A stretch of DNA of 64,000 bases from an uncultured Collinsella sp. (GCA_902494345.1 CABUSV010000002.1:143126-207125), one strand, 5' to 3'. Shown: positions 45,039 through 54,599, numbered from the stretch's first letter. Notes: generated by a model from the letters alone, not told the origin. Made by a program: numbers and translations.

Positions 45039-45952
45039 AGCGGACAGACGAGGGATTTCGCCATATCGCACAGACGCTCTGACAGGGCGGGGTCATCCAG
45101 GATGCGGATGGCCCCGCCCGCTGCGATTACCTGGCTTAACAGCCAGCGCTCGGAGCCGTAGCGCACATTCACTGTCGAGCTGTCCGCCCCATTGGGTTCA
45201 ATCGACATGATGCCGGGCCAGTCTAGGCGCTCTGCCAAGGCGCGAGACATGAGAAGCTTCGCACTCCGCTCCGCCTGGGCGAGGGAGTCGTGGAGGGTTG
45301 CGGGCTCCGGTGCATGGCGCACGACGGAGTCGTCGGTCAAGGTCAGGCTCTCGATTTTATCCATACGATAGGTACGCTGTTCGTCGACCGCGACATCCCA
45401 GGCAATCAGATACGTTTGGTCGCCGTTTGTTGTGATGCGCAAGGGGTCGACCAAACGTTCACGCGCTTGTGCGTCATCCATCGAGCGATACGAGATGCGG
45501 CAGCGAACGCCGTCCCGAATGGCGCAGCTCAGCTGCTGCCAGTGCGATCCGTGGGCGACGGTGTCAAAGACGCGCTGGTTGTAGCCGAGCTCTTTGGGAA
45601 GAAGGGCGCGCCGTATTCGAGCCGCCGCTTGGGGTTCGATCCCCAGTGATTCAAGTTCATGGTTGAGCACAGCGCCCTCGGCGGCACTCAGGCGCAGCGG
45701 TAGCACGCGCCCCGCGTCACCGGTGAGGACCACGCACTCGCCGCGGCGTTCACAGATAATACGTGCACCCGATTCTCGGTCCGCAAGCGTCGAGACGATC
45801 TCGAGAATCTCGTCGAGCGATGCCCCCGTGATATCAAAGCGGCTGCAAAGCTCGTCTCGTGTCATGCCATTCTCGCCGGCGGCGTAGAGGGCCTCCATGA
45901 TATCGATGGCGCGCGAGAGTCTTTGCTCGCTGGTGAGTTTACGCACGGGCAT
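45035..45952 (-). CDS. pafC: WYL-domain regulator, second of a pair (PafC-like)
   Basis: 305 residues. N-terminal winged-helix (LSRAIDIMEALYAAGENGMTRDELCSRFDITGASLDEILEI), then a WYL domain (CRISYRSMDDAQARERLVDPLRI, then TYLIAWDVAVDEQRTYRMDKI), and the C-terminal WCX-like extension. Adjacent pairs of such proteins in actinobacteria are PafB and PafC, activators of SOS-independent DNA-damage genes that respond to single-stranded DNA. The 14-base overlap with the upstream WYL gene implies co-translation. The PafC identity is by order and length rather than by a specific motif. Confidence 0.85.
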   Translation of the reverse strand: MPVRKLTSEQRLSRAIDIMEALYAAGENGMTRDELCSRFDITGASLDEILEIVSTLADRESGARIICERRGECVVLTGDAGRVLPLRLSAAEGAVLNHELESLGIEPQAAARIRRALLPKELGYNQRVFDTVAHGSHWQQLSCAIRDGVRCRISYRSMDDAQARERLVDPLRITTNGDQTYLIAWDVAVDEQRTYRMDKIESLTLTDDSVVRHAPEPATLHDSLAQAERSAKLLMSRALAERLDWPGIMSIEPNGADSSTVNVRYGSERWLLSQVIAAGGAIRILDDPALSERLCDMAKSLVCPL

Positions 45953-46961
45953 GCTCGTGCACCGTCCTTTCGATGAGGTGATTCCACGCCTGCTTGAGAG
46001 AATCGGGGGCGACGGGCCTCATGCCATCCATGGCATGGGCCATGCAAAACGAGGCTGCGGCTTCAAAGTCGCGCACGTCAACGGTCCAGGTCCAACCTGC
46101 TTCGGTGCGCATGAGCTCGCCCCGTCCGCGTGTGAGACCGCTGATCATATCGGCCTGCGCTTCACGCGCGAACGAGAACGTAGCCGCAACGGGTGGGCGG
46201 TCGGCAAAATCGAACTCAAAGAATAAGTAATCGTTGAGGTTGAAATCCGCAGGAATGGCGTAAGTTTTCGAAGGTCTCCAGGCGCGAATGATGCGGTCGC
46301 AGCGGAATGTTCTGATATTGCCGGTGGCATTGTCGAGGCCGCAGAAGTATGCCGTACCCTCGCGCTCGAACATGCCGTAGACGCAAACGGTCCGCTCGCG
46401 TTGTTCACCGCGTCCGTTTTGGTACAAAAAGCGCAGCGCGCAACGCTCGGCAAAGGCACTCCATACCGCATCGACGGCGGGAGAGCGGCGGATCGGTGCC
46501 TCTCCTGTCGTCGACATGCCGGTGAGGTAGGCAATCTTGGAGCGAATGTCGGCAAGCGGCGCGGCAAAGGTGGATGAGCCTGCCGCGAGTGTCTGGTCGA
46601 TGGCGTTGAGCAGGATGTCGGCATCGTCTGCGGTGATGAGACCGCCCGCGGCAAACGTGTGCTCGCGGTCGATCGTCCACGCGCTCTCCTCGGTTTCCTG
46701 CGCTCCGGCAGCACGAACCTCCCTGATAACGATGCCGCGTTCGAGCAGCTTGTCGCGATCGCGGCGGAACTTGCGCTTGTCTGAGTCGATATTGCCCGAG
46801 CCGTACCCCAAATCGGAATCCAGGACGATTTGCTCGGTCGTCAGCGGTTCGGGAGAACTGTTGAGTACAAAGAAAAGGTTGAGGATGCGCTGAGCCGTTT
46901 TATCGAAACCGGGCTCGGGTGCACCCTTTTTAATTGTCGCGGTCGCGTCGATTGCCGTCAT
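45939..46961 (-). CDS. pafB: WYL-domain regulator, first of a pair (PafB-like)
   Basis: 340 residues with an N-terminal helix-turn-helix (DKTAQRILNLFFVLNSSPEPLTTEQI, then a SDKRKFRRDRDKLLERGIVI wing), a WYL-type core (LRFLYQNGRGEQRERTVCVYG, YFCGLDNATGNIRTFRCDRI) and a C-terminal extension. With the following gene it forms the PafBC-like pair. No RecA-NDp-type promoter was found by eye in front of window genes. It runs against the replication fork on this arm. Confidence 0.85.
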   Translation of the reverse strand: MTAIDATATIKKGAPEPGFDKTAQRILNLFFVLNSSPEPLTTEQIVLDSDLGYGSGNIDSDKRKFRRDRDKLLERGIVIREVRAAGAQETEESAWTIDREHTFAAGGLITADDADILLNAIDQTLAAGSSTFAAPLADIRSKIAYLTGMSTTGEAPIRRSPAVDAVWSAFAERCALRFLYQNGRGEQRERTVCVYGMFEREGTAYFCGLDNATGNIRTFRCDRIIRAWRPSKTYAIPADFNLNDYLFFEFDFADRPPVAATFSFAREAQADMISGLTRGRGELMRTEAGWTWTVDVRDFEAAASFCMAHAMDGMRPVAPDSLKQAWNHLIERTVHEHARA

Positions 46962-47159
46962 AGAATCCTCGCATGAGAAGGTCGTTTGATGCCATGATTT
47001 TAGTCCGATATGGAGATTAGGCTATATCCTTGTCCGCTCGCGGCGTTAAGATGCCCCGAATTCGGTCGTTTGCGCTCGCTCGGGGTATACTTTCGACTAT
47101 ATACGGTTCTAATGTGCATGCATTGGGCCTATTTGTCGGATTATGGATGTGGAGCGCAC

Positions 47160-50100
47160 ATGGCGAACACCCAGAACTATATTAACCACCTGCTGCAGAA
47201 CACCGGCATTACGCCGGCGTGCAGTGAAGAAGAGCGCCTGGCTGCTGAGGATATCGCTCAGATTTTTCGCAACCACGGCTTTGACCCCGAGGTGCAGGAA
47301 TTTAATGCTCCCGCACCCAGCAGGTTGGCGTTTGCCGTTACCGGTATCCTGGCGTTTGCCGGCGCCTTACTGATGGGCATCGGCGGCGGTATCGGCTTGG
47401 TCGGCACCTTGCTGGCCATTGTCGGTGCCGTGCTCTACGTGCTCGAGCGCACGGGGCATCCCGTGGTTTCGCGCCTGGGGAAGACCGGTGTGAGTCAAAA
47501 TGTCATCGCCTATCACAAGGCCTCGGGCCCGCTTGCGTCTCCGCGCAACCGCCCGGTCGTCGTGGTGGCCCACTATGATTCCCCCCGCGCCGAGCTCCTT
47601 GCTCGCGAGCCCTACGCTCCGTATCGCGCGCTCATCGCCAAGCTCCTGCCTGTCGCCACGATCGCGCCCGCGGCTGTCGCCATCCTGCGTATCCTGCCGC
47701 TTCCCGGCGTGCTCAAGGTGCTGCTGTGGGTTGTCGCGATTCTGGCCTCCCTTGTGGCACTGGCCAACGCCGCCAATATCATCTCCAACCGTTTTGTGCT
47801 CCCCTACACGTCTGGCGCGGTGTGCAACAAGTCCTCTGTTGCCGCCATGCTCGGTGTCATGGACAACGTTGCCCCCTATCAGGGCGAAAACGAGTTCCCC
47901 GACGACATTCCGTTCGATACCTATTTTGGCGAGCAGAAGCGTCGCGCCGAGGAAATGGCGCGCGCGGCGGCCGAGTATGCCGCGGCCCAACAGCAAAACG
48001 ACTACGGCAACACCATTGAATATGAGGAACCTTCCTACGACGAGGACGAGTTTGGCCAGCCGGTGGCGCCGGGCGATGTACCCGAGCAGGACGAGGCTTT
48101 TGATGGACAGATCGATGGTTTTGAGGGTGCCTCTGCCGACGAGACGCTGATCGGCGTTATCGCGCCCGAGGCTCAAGACCAGACTGCCCAGGCCGAAGTG
48201 TCCACCGAGGAAAAGTCCACCGCCGAGCCGGCGGAGGAGCCCGCGGTGGTCGAAGTCGCCGAGCCCAAGCCCAAGCTCTATCGCAATGCCGCCGGCAATA
48301 TCCGCTTTGGTTCGGATGCCATCCGTGCGCTCGGCATGCTTCCCGAGTCCTGCACGCTCGATTACGAAGAGGGCGAGGAGCCGACGTTTGAGCCGGAGTC
48401 AGCTCCCGTTGCACAGGAGCCTGCGCCCGCGGCCAATACGGCTGTTGCTCCCACCGAGCCGGTCGCTGTCCCTGTTGCTGCCGCGGAGTCTGACGCAAAG
48501 CCCGTGCTCGATTCTGCAGCCGGTCTGGATATTCTGGCACCTGCCGCTCCGGCACAGGTTGAAGACGAGACCGCCGACGAAGACTATGACGAGTATCCGC
48601 AGCGCGTGTCCTATGAGAGCGACACCGATTTCTCGGCTGAGCTTCCCTCGACAACGCCCCATGCCGATATCGCTTCCGCGTTCTCCTCGATTGGTGCCAG
48701 CGCTTCAAGCTTCTTTAAGGGCGCCTTTGCGAAGGGCAAGAAGTTCGTTGACGACTTTGAGGAAAAGCGCGCCGCTGCCCGCGAGGCCGCCGAGCGGGAG
48801 GCCATCGCTCAGCAGCAGGCCGCCGAGGCCGAGCGCGAGCGTGCGGCACAGGAGTTCGAGCAGAGCGAGGCCGAGCAGCCGGAGCCTGTCGATGTCGCCG
48901 ACGCCACGACGTCCTTCGAGGCTCCGCAGCCGACATCCGCCGACGTTGCCGAGGCTACGACGTCCTTTGAGGCGCAGCAGCCGGCCGATGGCACCATGTC
49001 ATTCGATGCCACGATGACGTTTGAGAAGCAGGGCACCGCAATTGCTGAGCCCCTTCCCATCTCCGATGGTGCTCAGGACGCCGCCGATGATTCGGTTATC
49101 GACGAGGCCGATTCCGTTGAGGCCAGCGCACCCGAGCAGGTCGAGGCTCCTGCTATGGAGCAGGAGTCCCCTGCGATTGACGAGGCTCCCAAGACGGATA
49201 AGTCCAGGCCTTATTCTACGCAGATCTTTACCATGCCCGCGCCGAGCGACCCCGGTGCCACGGTGGCCAATGTCGCTCCCACGCAGGACGAGACAGTTGA
49301 CTCCCTCATGGCGCAGATTTCGTCTCAGGTGCCTCCGCGCCAGCAAATGAATATCCCCGACCCGGCTTCCGCGCCTGCGCCCTCTTCGTCGCCGCTGGCC
49401 TCGGTCCCCGATCCGTCGCTGCCTTCGATGCAACAGGCCAACGTCGCGTCCCGCACGTCGCTGTTCGATCTTCCCGATCCTTCGGCACAGACAAATGATC
49501 CCTTTGCGACGGCGCAGGGCCCCGAGCCCACATCGGCACCGGTTTCGACCCCCATGCCCATCTCCTCGGGCGCACAACCGCTCGAGACCATCTCGGCTCC
49601 TGCTTCGACGGGCGCCAAGCCGCAGAAGCGTGGCCTGGGTGGCTTGTTCGGTCGCAAAAAGAAGAACGAGCAGGACAGCATGAGCGACTGGCTGGGCGTC
49701 GAAGACGATTACGATGCCAAGAAGTCTGGTCGCGGCATTGGCTCGTGGGATAACTTCGAGGATGACGACGACGGTTGGAAGGGCGGCGCCACCTCCTCTG
49801 ATGGTGCTTCTGCCGAGGATATGCTCTCGGCCGTTGCCTCCATGGGCGACGATGAGCTGCTCGGCCACGATATCTGGTTCGTCGCAACGGGCGCGTCCGA
49901 TTGCGACGGCGCCGGCATGAGGGCGTTTTTGGCCTCGCATCGTGACAAGCTCCGCGGCGTGTTCTTCATCAACCTCGAGTCTATCGGTGCCGGCAGGCTT
50001 TCGGTGGTAACGGTCGAGGGCGAGCAGCAGCTGTTTAAGGGCGATCGCCGCATCATGAATCTTGTCAGCAAGGTGTGTAAGTCGTTCCACGTCGATTGCG

Positions 50101-50297
50101 GTGCGTTCGAGATGCCCTATGCAAAAACCGATGCATCCGCAGCGCTCGAGGCGAGCCGTCGCGCCCTTACGATCGCCGGTGTGGACGGCCCGCGCCTTGC
50201 CTGCGCTCGCACCGAGGATGACCTGCCGTACAACGTCAATCCGACCAATATCGCTACGGTGTCCGAGGTCGTGACCGAGGTCATTCGTCGTTCGTAG
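47160..50297 (+). CDS. large membrane protein with an M28-peptidase-like fold split by a ~660-residue low-complexity insertion
   Basis: 1045 residues from ATG 47160 (GGAG five bases upstream). About four transmembrane helices lie at 56-95 and 163-206. The first half of an M28-like fold has VVVVAHYDSPR (His138, Asp140) and GAVCNKSSVAAMLGVMD. The region from about 241 to 900 is Ala/Glu/Pro/Gln-rich with repeated TTSFEA/MSFDA motifs and basic patches (GLGGLFGRKKKNEQD). The fold resumes at about 904 (DIWFVATGASDCDGAGMRAFL, FINLESIGAGRLSVV, NPTNIATVSEVV). Compared with active M28 enzymes, the bridging Asp is Cys222 and the catalytic Glu-Glu pair is Ser-Asp, so activity is doubtful. Function unknown. 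Confidence 0.8.
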   Translation: MANTQNYINHLLQNTGITPACSEEERLAAEDIAQIFRNHGFDPEVQEFNAPAPSRLAFAVTGILAFAGALLMGIGGGIGLVGTLLAIVGAVLYVLERTGHPVVSRLGKTGVSQNVIAYHKASGPLASPRNRPVVVVAHYDSPRAELLAREPYAPYRALIAKLLPVATIAPAAVAILRILPLPGVLKVLLWVVAILASLVALANAANIISNRFVLPYTSGAVCNKSSVAAMLGVMDNVAPYQGENEFPDDIPFDTYFGEQKRRAEEMARAAAEYAAAQQQNDYGNTIEYEEPSYDEDEFGQPVAPGDVPEQDEAFDGQIDGFEGASADETLIGVIAPEAQDQTAQAEVSTEEKSTAEPAEEPAVVEVAEPKPKLYRNAAGNIRFGSDAIRALGMLPESCTLDYEEGEEPTFEPESAPVAQEPAPAANTAVAPTEPVAVPVAAAESDAKPVLDSAAGLDILAPAAPAQVEDETADEDYDEYPQRVSYESDTDFSAELPSTTPHADIASAFSSIGASASSFFKGAFAKGKKFVDDFEEKRAAAREAAEREAIAQQQAAEAERERAAQEFEQSEAEQPEPVDVADATTSFEAPQPTSADVAEATTSFEAQQPADGTMSFDATMTFEKQGTAIAEPLPISDGAQDAADDSVIDEADSVEASAPEQVEAPAMEQESPAIDEAPKTDKSRPYSTQIFTMPAPSDPGATVANVAPTQDETVDSLMAQISSQVPPRQQMNIPDPASAPAPSSSPLASVPDPSLPSMQQANVASRTSLFDLPDPSAQTNDPFATAQGPEPTSAPVSTPMPISSGAQPLETISAPASTGAKPQKRGLGGLFGRKKKNEQDSMSDWLGVEDDYDAKKSGRGIGSWDNFEDDDDGWKGGATSSDGASAEDMLSAVASMGDDELLGHDIWFVATGASDCDGAGMRAFLASHRDKLRGVFFINLESIGAGRLSVVTVEGEQQLFKGDRRIMNLVSKVCKSFHVDCGAFEMPYAKTDASAALEASRRALTIAGVDGPRLACARTEDDLPYNVNPTNIATVSEVVTEVIRRS

Positions 50298-50319
50298 ACA
50301 GACCCGCTAAGGAGTCAGC

Positions 50320-50538
50320 GTGTTTTCGTACATCAAGCGCCATTGGCCCATCTATCTGATTTTGACCCTGATCGCTATCGCATTGGGTTTTGGGGCCGCG
50401 TATGTCGTTGGCGTTAAGGGCTCGACGCCCGAGACGACAATGAACGAAGAGGTGGAGCAAGAGCAAAGTTTGGGTGCTGACGGTATTTCCGAGTCCGATC
50501 AGGCAGCCATCGATGGCGGTTCGTCATCTGCTGAATAG
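50320..50538 (+). CDS. small membrane-anchored protein downstream of the M28-like gene
   Basis: 72 residues. A short basic start (MFSYIKRHW) precedes one transmembrane helix (PIYLILTLIAIALGFGAAYVV) and an acidic extracytoplasmic tail rich in Glu, Ser, Asp and Gly. GTG start with AAGGAG upstream. It lies 22 bases after the M28-like gene and is followed by a strong terminator, so it belongs to that operon. No family recognised. Confidence 0.7.
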   Translation: MFSYIKRHWPIYLILTLIAIALGFGAAYVVGVKGSTPETTMNEEVEQEQSLGADGISESDQAAIDGGSSSAE

Positions 50539-50561
50539 TCGATTCGTCGTTTATGCCCAAG

Positions 50562-50596
50562 GCGGGCGAGCCGGGAGACTGGCTCGCCCGCTTTTT
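50562..50596 (+). terminator. rho-independent terminator between convergent genes
   Basis: GCGGGCGAGCC (50562-50572), loop, GGCTCGCCCGC (50581-50591), then TTTTTC. Eleven perfect pairs. Confidence 0.9.
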
Positions 50597-50603
50597 CATC
50601 GTG

Positions 50604-53600
50604 CTAGCGCTTCTTTGTGGCTGATCTAAGGCGAGCGAACCATATGGCTGCAGCGCCCGAGGTCAGGAGTGCGGTGATGCATGCGGCGACGGGAACAGAT
50701 CCCGTTGCCGGCAGGTTCTGAGGCAGGGCGCATCGTTGGATGACGCGGTCCTCATCATGCGCCTCGAGTTTATCGCCACCGCCGTTGCGACAAAGATCGA
50801 CGCGCGCGCTGTTGGCAAGTGCGGTTTGGGGCGTATAGGACGGCGTTGCCTGCATATGCACGACTGCGCCTCGGGCATCCGAGCTAAGGGCCGCCTTGGC
50901 ATCGTCAAGATCGTCATGTTCGTCTTTAAGGTCATCCCGGGTCCAAGAGCCCGCCTCGCTTCTGGTTGTAAAGCCGGCGGCTACCGCACCGTATTCAAAA
51001 CGGATGCCCGTGATGACGGCGTCGTCTGTAAGATCAATCTCTTTCGTATCGAGCGTGACGGACTTGTCCGTCGGGATATCTGCTTTCCATAGGTGCCACC
51101 CGTCGTAATCGACGAGACGCACATCGCCGCCCAGCAGCTTTGTGACCTCTTCCGTTTCGAGCCAAGGATTTCGATGCCCGTCGTCAAGCGTTGCATTGAC
51201 CTGCTTGACCGTATCGCTTGTTCCTGCCGGAGACGTTCGATACCACACGTTGCACAGCCCGTTTAGATCACCGACCGCAATAGGGGTTTCAACGGCAACA
51301 AGTTTCGCTGCACCATCTTTGGCGCACTCAAGGTCGTCGGTGATGGTCAACTCGTCGACCCAGGTGCTCGACTCATTTTTAGCGTCGATGGTATAGGAGA
51401 AGGCGCCTTGCGTGTTGGCCCGTGCTTTGGCTCGGTTTTTTCCGTCGCCGTTGGCAACGAGTTTGCTTATGACCGGCTGTGCAATCTCTTGGCGCTTATC
51501 GACGCTTCCCCTGATTTCGATGGGGGCATCCTTCATGGCCATGGTTTGAACTTCTCCCGTGGCCTTTACTTCAAACGTTATCTCTTCGGCGAGGTCATAG
51601 GTACGCGGAGACATCGTTTCGCGCAGGGTGTAGGTGCCGGGTGAAAGGTGCTCAATGCGGTGCGGTTTGCCGGATGAAGTCCAAGAATCGATTTCGTTGC
51701 CATTGGAGTCGTAGAGGACAAGCTCGGCGCCTGTCACTTCCTGACCTCCGCACGCGTCGACTTTGGTGACATCGAGCTTGGTGTAGTCGTTGGAAACGTC
51801 AAGGTGCACTTCGATCACGGGCGTTTGCTGGTCAGCGTACGACAACTTCACAGTGTGTGGGGTCGGGTTGAGCAGATAACCTTCGGGCGCTTGTGTCTCG
51901 ACGACCTCGTAGGTGGCGGTACCGCATCCCAACGAAAGATGGTCGACTCGCGCATGCCCCCGTTCGTCGGTTGTAACGGTGGCGACGGTTTCGCCATCCA
52001 GGGCGACGATGCTGCCGTCGGTTCGCACGATGTCGCTGTCAGCGCGGATGTCAAACGTGGCTCCAGCGAGGGTGTGCCCATCTACGGCATCCGTCTTAAT
52101 GATTTCGATGCTTCCGGTTGCGGCGTCGTCATAGAACGAGGCGACGGCGACCGGTGTCAGATTTCTGTCGGCGGGAATCGTTATCTCCAGGTCTCCTCCG
52201 CGCAGATACGGTTCCTTGGCTGATGCCTCGCGCACGTAGTACGTTCCGGGATTAAGTGATTCGGGCAGCGTGACGGCGCCGGCTGTATCGGTTGTGAAGG
52301 TATTCATTACATTGTGGGCCGGATACCAACATGTTTGCGAGACGGGCTCGTGGTGGCTATCGAGCAGCTGGAACGTAAAGCCGGCAAGTGGTACGGTGCC
52401 GCCGGTCTGAGCATCGCGCTTTACGATTTGAAGGTGTGTCGATAGGGCATGGTTGTCAACGATGTACTGAAGCTCGGTGCCATCTGCGGTCTGCTCTGCT
52501 GTGATGGTCCATTCACCTGCTTGCTTAAATCCTTCAGGGACCGTTTCTGCAACCTCGCGAACGGTGTAGCCCGCGCGGTCGTAGGGAATGGCACCGTGAG
52601 CGCCGGCGGGTCGCTTGCCTGCGCCAAACCATGCTTCGGGCTGGTCTTTGGTGGAGGCAAAGCCGTAAACGTTTGTGGTCAACGTGCCGACGACTTGTTG
52701 TGAGCTATTGCTGACAACTTCAAAGACGACGCCTCCCGCCGGCTGCTCAAGGCCGGACTCATCGTTATCGCCATGGTCCTTAAACTTCGAGATCTCAAGG
52801 TCAAAGGCGATGGGGATGTTGGGAATACGGCTTTCGAGCTCAACGGTGCCCGTATCTCCGAGTTGCTCGGCACCGACGGTGTAGCTCCAACAGTCGTTTG
52901 AAATCAGGTAGCCCTCGGGCGCTTTCGATTCGTAGATGGTAAAGGTACCCAGAGGAACGTCATTGAGGATCGCCCGTCCGTTTTCGTCGGTCGTAAGGGT
53001 GCGAGTCCAGCCGGGAGTTGATTGCGAGGCGCAGGTGAATTCAGCGCCCGCAAGCGACGCCCCAACCTGGGCGCCGGCATCCGTGGCGGCATCGACTTTT
53101 GCAATACGCAAGGTGATGGTGCCGGGCTGCTCGTTGACAGTGACATGCTCGCCGCTGTTTTGTGTGGTGAAGGCTATTCGATCGCTTCGAGGGATATAGC
53201 CTGCCGGGGCTTTGGTTTCGACCAGGTAATATGCCGTATTGGGCAAAAGCGTTGCTTGCGCACGCCCGTTTTCGTCCATCTGGATAGTGCCGACACGTGC
53301 GTCGCCCGCACTTTCAAAGATATCGAAGGTTGCGCCACCGAGTCTGTAGGTGTCGTTACCGGCGGTGATGTCAGCCTGGGACGATTGTTTTTGGAAAGAT
53401 ACGGAGACGGCGGGCAGAACATAGAGCATGTCCTGGTGTCGACCCTCACCCGAGACCGGGCCGTGATAACGCCTGGCTCGATGTGGGGCTGCCTTAATGG
53501 ATCCGGACTTAGCGCTGTCGTAGAGCCAACGTGCAGCCGCTACGGCCTCGGCGTTTTCGTAAAACCTACCACTCCTGGCAACTCCCTTGCTATTTGTATA

Positions 53601-54035
53601 CGAATAGGTGCCGTCGGGATGCGTGGTTCCCTTGAGCATCCACACGGCAATCTGGGTGGCGGCACGGGCGAGATCGGGCGACAGGTTGTGGCCGCCAAAA
53701 GATGTATTGGAGGGGTATCCGTGACAGACGATGGCGGCAAATTCGTCATCGAGCCATGTCCAGCCCTGGTTATATGTACGCCATGGCCCTCCCGGCTTGC
53801 TGGGGCCGGGGCAGTCTTGATTCATGCAGTACGAAATCGAAGTGTCCTGTGCCTCGTATTTACCGACACCGAAGGGGCCGCAGCCGTCGCTTATGGTGCG
53901 GAAATTAAGAGCGTCACTTCCGTCGACGGCGAGTGCGGACCCTGGGGCCAGGCAGCCGATCAGAAAAAAGAGGAGCAGGAGCAGCGGGCCTGTTGCGATT
54001 GCGCTGTGGACAGAGTGCGTAGGTGCGTTGGACAT
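50604..54035 (-). CDS. LPXTG-anchored thioester adhesin with repeated Cna-B/SpaA-like domains
   Basis: 1143 residues. Signal peptide (LLLLLFFLIGCLAPGSALA), then a thioester domain: Cys70 in SYCMNQ and Gln128 in TQIAVW match the Cys-Gln pair that forms the internal thioester of class I TED adhesins. About six prealbumin-like Cna-B/SpaA repeats follow, each with a Lys strand (such as LRIAKVDAAT, IEIIKTDAVDG, LDVTKVDACG) and a closing E-box (YLVETKAPAGY, YEVVETQAPEGY, YTLRETMSPRTY), suggesting intramolecular isopeptide bonds. A further C-terminal domain precedes the sorting signal LPATG (1108-1112), a hydrophobic helix and RSATKKR. Probably binds host tissue covalently. AAGGAG precedes the ATG. 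No sortase lies nearby. Confidence 0.92.
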   Translation of the reverse strand: MSNAPTHSVHSAIATGPLLLLLFFLIGCLAPGSALAVDGSDALNFRTISDGCGPFGVGKYEAQDTSISYCMNQDCPGPSKPGGPWRTYNQGWTWLDDEFAAIVCHGYPSNTSFGGHNLSPDLARAATQIAVWMLKGTTHPDGTYSYTNSKGVARSGRFYENAEAVAAARWLYDSAKSGSIKAAPHRARRYHGPVSGEGRHQDMLYVLPAVSVSFQKQSSQADITAGNDTYRLGGATFDIFESAGDARVGTIQMDENGRAQATLLPNTAYYLVETKAPAGYIPRSDRIAFTTQNSGEHVTVNEQPGTITLRIAKVDAATDAGAQVGASLAGAEFTCASQSTPGWTRTLTTDENGRAILNDVPLGTFTIYESKAPEGYLISNDCWSYTVGAEQLGDTGTVELESRIPNIPIAFDLEISKFKDHGDNDESGLEQPAGGVVFEVVSNSSQQVVGTLTTNVYGFASTKDQPEAWFGAGKRPAGAHGAIPYDRAGYTVREVAETVPEGFKQAGEWTITAEQTADGTELQYIVDNHALSTHLQIVKRDAQTGGTVPLAGFTFQLLDSHHEPVSQTCWYPAHNVMNTFTTDTAGAVTLPESLNPGTYYVREASAKEPYLRGGDLEITIPADRNLTPVAVASFYDDAATGSIEIIKTDAVDGHTLAGATFDIRADSDIVRTDGSIVALDGETVATVTTDERGHARVDHLSLGCGTATYEVVETQAPEGYLLNPTPHTVKLSYADQQTPVIEVHLDVSNDYTKLDVTKVDACGGQEVTGAELVLYDSNGNEIDSWTSSGKPHRIEHLSPGTYTLRETMSPRTYDLAEEITFEVKATGEVQTMAMKDAPIEIRGSVDKRQEIAQPVISKLVANGDGKNRAKARANTQGAFSYTIDAKNESSTWVDELTITDDLECAKDGAAKLVAVETPIAVGDLNGLCNVWYRTSPAGTSDTVKQVNATLDDGHRNPWLETEEVTKLLGGDVRLVDYDGWHLWKADIPTDKSVTLDTKEIDLTDDAVITGIRFEYGAVAAGFTTRSEAGSWTRDDLKDEHDDLDDAKAALSSDARGAVVHMQATPSYTPQTALANSARVDLCRNGGGDKLEAHDEDRVIQRCALPQNLPATGSVPVAACITALLTSGAAAIWFARLRSATKKR

Positions 54036-54289
54036 GGCTGCTCCTTATCCCTCGTGCGCCGCACGGGGAGGCCGCGGCGCTTGGGATGAGGCTACCGCCA
54101 TGGTTCATGCGGGTAAGTACCAGAAGCTGACCAAAAGCTTGCCCGATTTCTGACAAATCGAGCTCAAATACAACAATCAGATAAAGGCGCAGGTAGAAGA
54201 TGGCAAGAAAAGAAAGACAAAGGTCCTCATCTCCACAATTGGCGCGGTTTTCAAACGATTCTCCACAGCTAAAACAAGCATCGACACCC
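54036..54289. other. gene-free spacer between the adhesin and tRNA-Gly
   Basis: No supported gene. The first 60 bases include a GC-rich self-complementary stretch (GCCGCACGGGGAGGCCGCGGCGC) in the adhesin leader. The rest is AT-richer and should hold the adhesin promoter, but I see no convincing hexamer pair. Confidence 0.35.
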
Positions 54290-54319
54290 TTGTATCGAAC
54301 AAGACAACCGCGTTATACT
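54290..54319 (+). promoter_or_regulatory. candidate promoter of tRNA-Gly
   Basis: TTGTAT (54290-54295) and TATACT (54314-54319) are 18 bases apart, 13 bases before the tRNA. Confidence 0.6.
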
Positions 54320-54332
54320 AGCCAACACACAA

Positions 54333-54407
54333 GCGGGCATCGCCAAGTGGTAAGGCATCAGCTTCCCAAGCTGACACTCGCGGGTTCGAGTCCCGTTGCC
54401 CGCTCCA
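54333..54407 (+). tRNA. tRNA-Gly (anticodon CCC)
   Basis: Acceptor GCGGGCA/TGCCCGC, anticodon loop TTCCCAA, T-arm CGGGTTCGAGTCCCG, encoded CCA. Followed by a terminator and then by repeated copies of its 3' end. Confidence 0.97.
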
Positions 54408-54418
54408 GTTAAGAGCAC

Positions 54419-54452
54419 AAGCACGGCACCATCACGGTTCCGTGCTTTTTTC
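54419..54452 (+). terminator. terminator after tRNA-Gly
   Basis: AAGCACGG (54419-54426), loop, CCGTGCTT (54440-54447), then TTTTC. Confidence 0.85.
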
Positions 54453-54599
54453 AATAAAGTGCCGGGACTCGAACCCGACAGGGTGCGAGCGTTAAGCAAA
54501 CGCGAAGCGTTTGTAGCGAGCAGGCGAAGGCGCCGACAGGCGCCTGAAGCCGGTGCGGATTTGCGAAGCAAATACGCGGACGTCCCGTTGCCCGCTCCA
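54453..54599. repeat. tRNA-associated hairpin element at tRNA-Gly (copy a)
   Basis: In order: CGGGACTCGAACCCG (54463-54477), the exact reverse complement of this tRNA's T-arm; hairpin AAACGC-GAA-GCGTTT (54498-54512); hairpin GGCGCC-GACA-GGCGCC (54529-54544); hairpin ATTTGC-GAA-GCAAAT (54559-54573); then GTCCCGTTGCCCGCTCCA (54582-54599), an 18-base exact copy of the tRNA 3' end. The same architecture follows tRNA-Lys at 63453-63588. Not a recognised element class. Confidence 0.75.

Noticed and set aside
54200..54412. 70-codon frame upstream of and through tRNA-Gly
   Set aside because: Overlaps the tRNA gene in full; no ribosome-binding site or family.
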